From NCBI GenBank assembly GCA_038496675.1, contig CM076648.1, positions 10,965,604-11,029,603 of the forward strand: a DNA stretch of 64,000 nt, given 5' to 3'. Position numbers and translations under genes: made by a program. Below, in pieces: positions 55,397 through 64,000 of this stretch; the first letter of the stretch is position 1; each line of letters starts with the position of its first letter. Origin of the DNA: Rachycentron canadum. Taxonomy: Eukaryota > Chordata > Actinopteri > Carangiformes > Rachycentridae. The notes beneath the pieces are model-generated. The model was not told the DNA's origin. It searched no databases and worked only from the letters and a program-made list of their open reading frames with translations.

Positions 55397-58300
55397 GAAC
55401 ACTTCAGCATGGCTTCAACAGGTTAAACCACTCATACATTGATTTGTCGCGGCCAAAACAAAGTCACAAGTGTGCAGTAAATACCAGAGGTGGTGATATT
55501 TTGACCTGACCCTCATTAGGGGCTTTACTGAAGTTTGTTTAGTGTTAATGATTGATCAAACTGATTTAAAAGACGGTAAGGAAGTAAACTCACACCATAT
55601 TTAGAGGTGTGAGTAATTTGCATCACTACATCATTTGTTTTATTGGACACACTGAATGAGTTTATCAGTAAATATACAGTACCATAAATCAATAGCACCA
55701 GCATTTAGGCTTTATATTTGACTAATTAATAACAGAAAAAAATAACAACAGTCCTCTTTCACTTGGCATCTTAAATTAATATTACACAGTTATACATTAG
55801 AACAGTGCACTTTTAGAAAGATAATACTGTCCATACTTTTGGTCATTTATTCAGGAATATACTGTTGATATATATTTAAATTGATATTGCATATGAGCCA
55901 TACAGAGGTAGACCATTAGATCAAATAGAGCCAAAAAGGTCAGAGCTCTGTCTGTAAAGTAGAAAGGATCTGCTGAGGGTTATTTCTCTGCTCTATGTTG
56001 CACATATCCAGACTGAAACAGTTAGCAAAGCATGTTTCTCTAACTTCTCTGTCTCTTTCTCATCAGCCCACTCTTTACCTCACTCTTTACTCCTATGTAT
56101 AGCACACAAAACTCCCCAGTCTGTTCAATACTACAAACTCCACTTCAGGCATTTCTGAGCTCCTAAAAAAAAAAAAAGAAAAGAAAAAAAGAGTTTGCGT
56201 CTCTTCCTCGGACTAGGTTTAGTATCTCCAGATGAGCTAGCAAGAAGAAGAGAGTTTGAACTATGCACAGTGGGACAGACACAACATTGAGCAATTGTAG
56301 ACTTGGCAAAGCCCAAGTTGAACGTGGACATAAAGGCCCACGTGAACATCCAGGAATCTACAAGAAGTAAGATACTATTACTAGCATCTAAATTCACTGT
56401 AGCTGAAAAAAAAATGGATATAAACAAATTAACAAGCACAATACGGCTGCTTCCTTTGTGCCTTGGAAACTTAGCAAAACCACCTCAGCTAACCACTAAC
56501 ACTAAAGAGTGTGGGAAATATGCAGAACAGGTTGGGGTTGATGTTAAACAGATGAAGACACTGTAAAGAATGTTCCAGATGACAGCAAAACACACACTCC
56601 ACTTTTTCACACTTACTTCTTACTTAAGTAAGAAAAACATTTTTTTTCTTTTGTGTTCCAAATACAGATGTGGTTTCAGAGTCCACCTACTGATTTGTTT
56701 GAGATAAACAGCACATTTATGAGCTCACAATGCACTTTCGCCATTTATTTTCATAAGTTTTCCCTCTACAGTATTTTTTCTTTCATCGTCTGATATCAAC
56801 AAGCTTTCAAGGCAATCAAGTATTTTAAGCGCATGCCACTAAGTTTGCTTAACACAGCAGTCAATATTATTAGAGTTCTATTTAAGCCCAGGTTTACACA
56901 CAGAGGAGCCAGATAGTTAATGGTTGACCAGGCTTTGGTGGGTCAATAAAAACAATTTTTTTAACTATGTTGAGGACCATGTTTAATAGAACTCATGGGA
57001 AGGACATAACGTTCTTCACCTTTGATGTGAAACTGGTGGGAAGACATTTTATGGCATCCATTAACCCAGTCCTTTACCGACCACAAAGAGGTAGTATGAC
57101 TGGTATTCCTATCCTGAGTGCCATTGTGTTGTTTTTCCCTTGTATTCCCTGGACTACTCACATGCTTAAAATACATGATCCTCATCAAGATCTGGCCTTG
57201 TCGGAGAGATTCAAAAGTAACTTCACCTCTTACACACAGCCAAGTCAACTATGCTGACAAAAATACACAATAATGTGATTCGTAAGTAAACATGGTAGGC
57301 TAAAGAATAAGTTACCATTGCTTCTCAGAGGAATTTCAGCTCCTGCACAAGAAATTATAGTGAATGATGAAAGACTGTACAGTCAAAAGCAGATCTGAAT
57401 GCCTCAATAAATATTACGGTGAGGTAAATAAATATTAATTTTTTTAGGGACTTGTTACCGCTCAATTGTTTTAATGAGTAACCACAGAAATCTGAATACT
57501 TGCTTTAATATTGTGGGCTAAAAATAAAAATGACCCTTATAAAATCAACACTTCCAGTTTGTTTCTGTTTTTTGTTTTTTCTTAATGGAGTGTTGCAGCT
57601 TTCCTTAACATAAGAGAAACCTTTTGCTAGTAAACAGTCATGTTTACAGTGTTCAGCTGGGTCAGCTGTGAATTGTCCAAAAACAGTCTGGATCATTGTT
57701 TATGGAAAGACAAATTACTGTTGCATTTTTCAAATCTGAGTGAGCACAGCAAAATTTGCTGATTTCAGAATAGCACAATGGCGCAGGCGGTGCCACTGCA
57801 CTGCTCTGTGGTTTGTAGGAGGTATTTTCACGCCTTATCACGGCTCAACCAATGCAAAGTTGACTGTAGGATTCATGTCAGATAGTCTACCTGGACAGTG
57901 CCATAGTTGGATGATGGTACATTACAATGTGACTTTGTCTGAAGCCACATTCACACTGGAGACATTAATATGAATGAGGGCTCTGGGTTTTTCATACAAT
58001 CCTCATGTATTTCTAGAATCACCACAGCACAGTACAGCACAGTACAGCACAGTAGTCCTAACCCCATTGCCAATAGGCTGACAGACATATCCACTTAGTG
58101 CAGATATGTCTGTCAGCTGTGATATGTATGTGGCTTGGTATAAACAGTGTCCTGTTCACAAATCTATGGGCTAAATTAAAAAGTGCTTACGTTATCAAAA
58201 CCATTATAGGATTATTTGCTACTTATTATATGGATATAATAATCTCAGAAATATTAGTACTGGCTTCAAAACATACAGTTACTGGCTTCAATTGTAACAC

Positions 58301-59175
58301 AACAGCAACAAATGAACTACTCTGTTTGCTAACAAGACAGATAAAACTGTTCTGAAGACATATTTTCTTCCACTTTTCCAACTGCTTTTGTGGTGCAGAT
58401 GAGCATATTTCTCCTGGAGTCATTTGAATTGAATTTATGAAATCATTCACGAGGTTCACCTTTTATGCAAATAAGCATAACTTTTGTTTTTCAGGCTGCT
58501 GGTGTCCTGAGTTCAGTTCAGATCATTTCAGTTATTCTACCTGAGACTCGCCTGAGGCTCCCACACCCACGATGACACAGTTTTTATGTTGATGGGCACT
58601 AGCGCCACGCTCAGGGGCTCTGGGCGCATGTGTGGTGCCTCGTGAGGTGGTGGAGGAGAAGGAGGGGGGGCACTGATGGTCTATTCAAACAACACACAGA
58701 AAATAAACAGCACTGCTTTACATCTGGCCGAGGAGTAAAGTAAACTGGTCTGACCGGTAACCATGCGGCTGCTGAGGCCAAAATACTAAGGAAAGAAAGG
58801 AAAAGAAAGCAAAAGACAAAAAAAAGTAAATACATAATAATAATAATAATAATAATAATATGATCCTGGAAATACACACCACAAGGGCAAAGGCTTGAGG
58901 ACACCCTGGGCACCTCGGTACAAAACCTGAGATAACTTGTGTGAGCCAGCATGTGACATCGGGCTGGTTTCTAGATGAATGACAGTGAGGGCGCTGAGCG
59001 CGTGGAGCCGCGGCCAAGTCGGGAATAAGTTACAAACACATGTACAACCTCGAAACAATTAACGAGAACAACATACGGTCTCAGAGCTGTCGTGAGCTTT
59101 ACCTTTAGTGTACAGGGATCTGGGAGAAGTCAGGTCGAGGTCCCCGCTGAAAAGGGAGATAAAGTCAGAGGGCAT
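32708..59175 (-). CDS. nfat5: Nuclear factor of activated T cells 5 (TonEBP)
   Basis: Rel-family transcription factor that drives the hypertonic stress response by binding TonE sites as a dimer. Coding exons on the minus strand are 59175-59103, 44714-44589, 42428-41798, 40937-40751, 39659-39469, 39231-39059, 37965-37831, 37744-37692, 36849-36717, 36294-36220, 35974-35871, 35673-33894 and 32946-32708, in phase throughout, for 1,299 residues (human about 1,531). The start [15 protein letters not shown] matches human. A basic NLS ([11 protein letters not shown]) lies near residue 240. The Rel-homology domain spans about 290-545, with [20 protein letters not shown] as the DNA-contact loop, then the IPT domain. 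SUMO consensus sites VKKE and VKRE follow. The last 700 residues are Gln/Ser-rich activation sequence with two pure Gln tracts, ending [19 protein letters not shown]. Intron 1 is 14.4 kb. Confidence 0.97.
34642..34683 (-). repeat. nfat5: Q14 tract in the nfat5 activation domain
   Basis: Fourteen consecutive Gln codons, a mixture of CAG and CAA, preceded by NSS and followed by LAF. CAA interruptions should slow slippage. The tract is a candidate for length variation. Confidence 0.9.
34930..34977 (-). repeat. nfat5: Q16 tract in the nfat5 activation domain
   Basis: Sixteen consecutive Gln codons, CAG with interspersed CAA, flanked by Ala on both sides. Nearby at about 35100-35235 is a longer Gln/His-rich stretch broken by Met, Ile, Leu and Lys. 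Confidence 0.9.
39314..39350 (+). repeat. Fish retroelement 3' tail fragment in nfat5 intron
   Basis: The phrase GATTTCCCC, a GGGATCAATAAAGTAT core and a TTTATATATC end match the tail pattern seen at 59898-59932 and, inverted, at 13454-13495. Confidence 0.55.
39382..39428 (+). repeat. 19-bp direct repeat in nfat5 intron
   Basis: TTTAACATATTAAACTAGT occurs at 39382-39400 and again at 39410-39428 with a nine-base spacer. It starts about 40 bases inside the intron after the exon ending at 39469. Each unit is itself partly palindromic (TTTAACATATTAAA). Confidence 0.8.
55195..55345 (+). repeat. Diverged dispersed repeat with telomere-like CCTAA runs
   Basis: A stretch of degenerate CCTAA/CCCTAA units (CCTTAACCTAAACCTAATTC and following) is flanked by GAGACTCACTGACGTAACGC on the left and by TGTGTCCTCACAAGAAG on the right, and then by a CA microsatellite. 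The arrangement recalls a dispersed fish repeat. The units are too irregular for a true interstitial telomere. Confidence 0.4.
55363..55394 (+). repeat. (CA)16 microsatellite
   Basis: Sixteen uninterrupted CA units in nfat5 intron 1. Confidence 0.95.
58024..58053 (+). repeat. Three exact copies of ACAGCACAGT
   Basis: A 10-bp unit repeated three times without a mismatch, 24 bases before the inverted repeat at 58077-58117. Confidence 0.9.
58077..58117. repeat. Perfect 14-bp inverted repeat (hairpin)
   Basis: GCTGACAGACATAT (58077-58090) is the exact reverse complement of ATATGTCTGTCAGC (58104-58117), with a 13-base spacer. It lies about 1 kb downstream of nfat5 exon 1, in intron 1. It is too short for a normal microRNA precursor. 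It could be a miniature transposon remnant or a DNA/RNA structural element. Confidence 0.85.
58834..58861 (+). repeat. (ATA)9 microsatellite
   Basis: About nine ATA/TAA units in nfat5 intron 1, close to exon 1. Confidence 0.9.
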
Positions 59176-59480
59176 CGCAAACCCTCAGACGGAGGAAACC
59201 GGACACCTCTTCGGTCAAACAGCGTCAGGTCTCCGGGCGATTTTTTCTTTTACAGCTGAGAGAAAATCTTCAAAACTTGAGCTCAGGCCGCTACAGTCTT
59301 CAAACTCGGCTCTCTCGTTAGAAATGGTAAACTATGTCCGCTGTCAGTGAGCCGCTGTATCCTCCTCCTCCTCCTCCTCCTCTTCCTCGCTCCTCCTACA
59401 GCGCGTGTTTGTTGTCAGCAGACGACTAAAGCGGATCGCCCGAGGAGCCACGCCCACATCTATGATGCAATACGTAAAAC
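59176..59480 (-). promoter_or_regulatory. nfat5: nfat5 promoter and 5' UTR region
   Basis: GC-rich DNA upstream of the MPSDF start. On the transcribed strand a GAG/GGA repeat lies at 59382-59361. A TGATGCAAT element, a perfect ATF4-type motif, is on the plus strand at 59463-59471, next to TTACGTCGG. The transcription start is not fixed. Confidence 0.5.
59361..59382 (+). repeat. (CCT)7 tract in the nfat5 5' flank
   Basis: Seven CCT units, continued by imperfect pyrimidine sequence to about 59397. The strand bias (purine on the transcribed strand) could allow triplex or G-rich structures. Confidence 0.9.
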
Positions 59481-60821
59481 TTACGTCGGCATCGTTTATG
59501 ACGATGAGCAAAACCTTTGGAATAAAAAACTCCATCAATATCTAACACCCCCACCCCCCATTAAAAAAAAAAATACAACTTCACTATATAAACTTAATTT
59601 ATCTCCATAAGGAATCCAATTCTCCAAAAAATATATTTCTTGAAAAATAGGTAAAGAACATATTTATATTTCGAAAATTCTTGAATTTCTTTGATTCTGA
59701 AAACAAACTGGCTGAGAAACTTCCCCCATGCCTGGTCTGAGCTGACCCATCTATTCAGCTCTGCTGCTGGCATTTGCTGTCATCCTTTACACTTTGTTAT
59801 CACTGTCACTCTGTTACAGATCATGTACTCTCAAATGATAAACTTACACGCAACACCCACATTGTATAAACTGAGTGGGGGTGGCAAACAGATCCTTAAT
59901 TTCCCTTGGGATAAATAAAGTATCTATCTATCATCTCAAACTATATCTGCATGACTAGAAACATACTATACCTGGCAATAATCTGATGGCATCCATAATA
60001 TTGGTAATTTGACATGCTTGGTAATAGTAACTCAAACCCCTGATTAAATTGCTAATTCAATGCTCTATTCTATTTCAGTGTACATTAGAGTCACAGGTGA
60101 AGCTGCAGGTGAATAATAGGAGGAACTGGCTGAAATGATAAAAACATATTGAAGGGCATCTGGCAACAGATATTAAGTGTGTATTGATGTTTATGGTTCC
60201 CTGATTGCATGTGTATTTTGACTACATACACACATACACTAAAATGCGATATTGTTGAATCGAATAACATATATGCTCTGAGAAATAAATATTTGACAAC
60301 TTCTTCGTACTTTATGTGAGAAATATAATGATCAATGTAACCGACATATGTTACTGAATGTTACTACAGTATCCACTTCTGTGCATGGTTGACAAATTTA
60401 AGTTGATAACTGAAGGAAATTAAACTTAACTTGTATTGCTATGTTGACATTCTTTTCAAATCACATTGATGCAACTATAATATTTCACTAGTCTACATGA
60501 AGAATTATTACGTGGAATAAAAACATTGTACAAGATTTAGTCACAGAGACGCATTTACTGGTTGAACAAAATATACTAAATACAGTGCCTCACTGTACAA
60601 CATAACGATCATCCTTAGTTTTCTCTCTGTCTTTGACAGATCTGCAGCAATAGAGAGAACCGCTAAAAATCTACAAATTTGCAAGGGCAATATTCACTAG
60701 GCAACAACATGTTGGTTTGCATAAAAGAAGCAAACTATGGCTACAACAAAAGCAGTAGCTGACACTAAGCAAGGTGGATCTCATGTAATGTTGAAGTTCT
60801 GTATGACTGCGGTTTAACACA
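59481..60821. other. Intergenic DNA between the pkd1l2 3' end and nfat5 promoter
   Basis: AT-rich sequence with one retroelement tail at 59898-59932. No coding exon was supported. The pkd1l2 3' UTR should begin at 60821 and run to lower coordinates, but no clear AATAAA on the minus strand could be assigned. Confidence 0.45.
59898..59932 (+). repeat. Fish retroelement 3' tail with ATCT end repeats
   Basis: AATTTCCCTTGGGATAAATA, AAGTATCTATCTATC and an ATCT repeat end form the best-preserved of three copies of this tail in the window. Confidence 0.65.
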
Positions 60822-63800
60822 TTAGCCCTCATGAATATTCCCAGAGGAAACTGTCGATGTTGTTGAAATAGATGCAGCAATTGGCCTCTGAGTCAGGCTG
60901 TCGCCCCCTTGTTTCTTACATTTGAGTCCGAACAAACTGCAGAGTTTCATCAGCATCAGGTCCACAATCTCATCCTCTTCTGATGGCTGTAAAAAAGAGA
61001 GAAATATATATAACTCAAGGAGTATCAAGTCACCCAAGGATGTCTCTGCAATGATAATGGTCTGGCTTCTTCTGCAACATATACATCAAACTTTCAGATA
61101 CCAGTGACAGTTGGGTTCACTGACATCTGCAACATTTAGACATATCAGACTCAGCACAGACCTTGTGATGTATCTGCTCTTGACTGAATGCCACCAGGAT
61201 GACAGAAATGAAGAGGTTCAACACCACAAAGGTCATGAACACAATGCAGGAGCCAATGAGGAAAGCACCAAGCACTGGATTATAATTCAGAACCTGAAGG
61301 GTGGAGGAAAAAGAGACACTAAGGGGTCCGCTGTCATAATCTGCTGTGGTACAATTATATCACTCATACTAACCTCTTCGTAGTTAAAAATACCAAGCTG
61401 CAGGCTGATGATGGTCTGTGCAGCATCCAGCAGAGTCCGATAGGAGTATAACTTCCACCCGTACATCAAATTAGACTGAAAAGCAGAGAGTTAATCTTTG
61501 TGTTAATAAGCATCTTTTTCAGTTCTATTTCACAAAGCTTAGACAGAAAAATATTCAGTGGCTCCAGCAGTATGTTGATGTTAAGTGTGAGAAACTCCTC
61601 ACAGCAACAGAGTAGGCCAGGAACATGATGGTCATGACCACCAGGAAACCTGAAATATCAGTCCAGGCTCGCTGCAGTGTGGATGTGATCATATGCAGCT
61701 TGGGGTTCAGTCTCAGCAGGTGCCACAGTTTGACTGTCGCCAACAGTACTAAGAAGGCAATCAGATACCCCAGCACTGCATCAGCCTTGGCCGTCTCATG
61801 GAAACCGGCGTATCTGGAGACAGAGCATGAGAGTAATGAACAAATGAAACATTATTTGCAACTTATTTGCACAAGACAGTGTGTCTGCTCAACAACACAA
61901 AAATGTAGTTTTTTAAAAAAAAAAAAAAAGCATTTAAGTCAATATTTGAAATTACAATTGTCAAAATGCTGAGCTGATAATGATGTAGGGGTGTTACCTT
62001 GTTAAAGTGCATATGAAATTAATTAAAATTTGTTTTTCATTTAACTTGATCGGGCCTTATACAACTGTCAGGTACATTAAATAGCTAGATACATTATTAT
62101 ATGCAATATCTACTATTATATTGTATACAAGTAATGCAGTAAATATAAGTTGCCAAGATGCCATCCTATCTGAGAAGGGGTTGTGTTTTTCATATTGTTT
62201 ACTGGTCTTTGTTGTTCTGGTAATAGTCCATATCCCGCTTCCCCAGTAAAGTCCTCTTGATGAAGACAGACAGCGCACTCCAGCTGAGAATGATGATCGC
62301 CAGCTCCAGCAGGTTCCACTTAATCTTGAAATAATCCCATTTCTGATGCTTCATCAGCTTTCCCTGTCAGGACATGACAGGAGCCTGTGTCAGATATTCC
62401 AGTAAGAACCTACATTATGTAATATTACTGGTAGCAATGGTGAAGTAAGGGTAATGAATATACACCTGAACAAACATGTAGTAAATTATAAAGAGAAAGT
62501 AGATGACTTCAGAGGCCATAACAAAAATGTGAAGGCCACCGGTCGACTGGTAGAGACGCACACTCTGAAGCTCACTGCGGAACTGGAAAGCTCCTGGAGG
62601 AAACCCCACATTACAGACAACATGGTCTTTATGAACAGTCAAGTTAGTGTGCAGCCCTCAAACAGTGGTTAAACATAGACCACCTACCTATGGCTGTGGT
62701 CTCCAGCATGAGTGTGACAATGCAAAAGAGGTTGACATTGGCATTGTACACAGTGAACTCCACAAAGATAGCTTGAGTGTACACATCAAACCAAGTGTTG
62801 TCATAAAGATACTGAAGGGATCTGTGTAGACACAGAGGAATACGATGATTTACACAAGACTCAGGGCTAATTATTCGTTCCTTAAGACATTAAAGACAAA
62901 TCTTGAAGCAGCATCACCGATTTCACAAACATCACGGCAACAGAAGAGGTATATAATTTACATTTAAAAATCTGAATGCACAGTATTTAAACATTTAAGA
63001 ACCAGTGTGAATTTTGTTTTAAAATGGATTTTGATTAGATTATGTTCATAATTAATTTCATTTATTGGTTAATCTGCTGATTGTTTATGGTGATTTGGTA
63101 GCTTGTTTGGTCTATAAAATGTCAGAAAGAAGAAAAATATGTGCATTACATTTTTCTAGAGACCAAGGAGGTGACTTCTAATTGTTAAGTGTTTAGTCAC
63201 TTACTAAAATCAGTCAACTAATGAAACGTCTTTGATGTACAGTCCTACCTGCTGGAATTCGGTAAATCTGGGCCCAGATCCACCACAAATCCTCCTCCTC
63301 TATAGAGTTTCACACTCCCCCAGATAGGGTAGGCCCTCAGTTTACCCTGGGACTGATATGTCCACGGTCTGTGGAGATTCAGTGAAGTGTTACTTCCCAC
63401 AGACTGACTCCAGCCTGGACCATAGGAGTCCATGTCCTCCAGCTCCCATGAGTACGGAGTGTGACAGTCAGGCATAGACTGCTGCATGGCGCGAGCAACT
63501 TGGCAGGAGTTTTTCTTCACCCTCACCTGGCGGAGACGAGCATTACCAACCAGCTTTGAGTTTCCATCTGTGATAAATCCTGCAACAGATTTTCAGATAA
63601 GAAGAAAAAACACAAACGAAAAAAAATTACTTTGCCACAGTCAATCAAAATAAATGTAATTTTCCTGACTGAAATGACTCAACTCCTTTAAACCTTCAAT
63701 TTGCAGTGATTTTGGATTTCCATTTGTTCTAATTAACTTAATTACCAACAGGGAAATGAAGTCAGAATTTACAATCAGCTACAAAGCGCTACCAATTTAT

Positions 63801-64000
63801 TTACCAAATGAACATTAAAATGATGTGTGTGACAATTAATAACTTCCCAACATACTGACCAGGATGTTCTCCAAACAGGCTGCTCAGCAGAGTAGTGTTT
63901 GCCCAACTGAACACATCCTGAACACTCATACTGTCAGAGACCCCTTTGCTGAAGCTCTGTCGAATGTGCTGGGTCAGAAAGTAGGCACTGGGATCCCTCT
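60822..64000 (-). CDS. pkd1l2: Polycystin-1-like protein, C-terminal channel part (probably polycystin-1-like 2); 5' truncated by window edge
   Basis: Membrane protein of the PKD1/TRPP group. Coding segments on the minus strand are 64000-63860 (exon continues outside), 63579-63249, 62821-62688, 62593-62466, 62363-62203, 61813-61603, 61475-61374, 61293-61162 and 60986-60822, about 500 residues, in phase. The polycystin (TOP-like) extracellular domain shows LRAYPIWGSVKLYRGGGFVV. Hydrophobic spans follow: YNANVNLFCIVTLMLE, FVMASEVIYFLFIIYYMFV, LLELAIIILSW, LGYLIAFLVLLATVKLWHLL, ISGFLVVMTIMFLAYSVA, and the pore end NPVLGAFLIGSCIVFMTFVV then LNLFISVILVAF. A short acidic/amphipathic tail (SEEDEIVDLMLMKL) precedes the stop. 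The N-terminal lectin, REJ, GPS and PLAT regions are outside the window. The choice of PKD1L2 over PKD1L3 or PKD1 rests on motif recall and on human 16q linkage with GCSH. Confidence 0.85.

Larger units (their letters stand above)
44715..59102 (-). other. nfat5: nfat5 intron 1 (14.4 kb)
   Basis: The intron runs from donor AAAG|GTAAAG after the first coding exon to acceptor CAATAG before ESVYDLL. It holds microsatellites and small hairpins listed separately, and AT-rich unique DNA. No alternative coding exon could be supported. The longest minus-strand frame in it (47658-47263) has no recognisable domain. A long first intron is typical of NFAT5, where it contains alternative leaders and enhancers. 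Confidence 0.6.

Noticed and set aside
58077..58117. MicroRNA precursor
   Set aside because: A 14-bp stem with a 13-base loop is far shorter than a typical precursor stem of about 30 bp.

Overview
The window is vertebrate nuclear DNA, almost certainly from a teleost fish and probably a spiny-rayed (percomorph-like) one. The genes have many exons with GT-AG introns and are compact compared with mammals. Their proteins match vertebrate orthologues closely. Three short copies of a 3' tail seen on dispersed fish repeats are present, as are CpG-rich promoters. No prokaryotic, phage, CRISPR or viral element was seen. Species cannot be named from the sequence alone.

Every recognised gene lies on the minus strand, so transcription runs from high to low coordinates. 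From low to high coordinate: (1) the first coding exon of a copine, probably cpne7 (410-583), whose body lies outside the window; (2) rpl13, complete, six coding-region/leader exons with five coding exons of 211 codons, a non-coding first exon with a 5' TOP tract, and two intronic SNORD68-type C/D box snoRNAs; (3) gcsh, five exons, mitochondrial glycine cleavage H protein with its lipoyl-lysine; (4) kars1, fourteen coding exons for the 577-residue cytosolic lysyl-tRNA synthetase, plus an alternative exon that supplies a mitochondrial targeting start; (5) nfat5, thirteen coding exons over 26.5 kb, 1,299 residues, with a Rel-homology DNA-binding domain and a glutamine-rich C-terminal half; (6) the 3' half of a polycystin-1-like gene, probably pkd1l2, whose 5' part lies beyond 64000. 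Exon phases were checked for each gene and all join in frame with no internal stop.

All six genes have human orthologues on the long arm of chromosome 16 (general knowledge), so the window is a rearranged piece of an old vertebrate linkage group, not a functional operon. The long stretches without genes are a 5.5 kb gap at the left end, 10.3-12.7 kb, 17.5-19.8 kb, 27.0-32.7 kb (probably largely nfat5 3' UTR), the 14.4 kb first intron of nfat5, and 59.5-60.8 kb.

No wholly new biological system was found. The most unusual signal is at the mitochondrial exon of kars1. A perfect 15-bp inverted repeat (25975-25989 with 26017-26031) would bury a weak 5' splice site in an RNA stem while presenting a stronger, in-frame donor 21 nt downstream in the loop. 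Upstream of that exon, the first kars1 intron carries a promoter-like cluster: three ZNF143/Staf-like motifs, four ACGTCA half-sites and an ATF4-type element.
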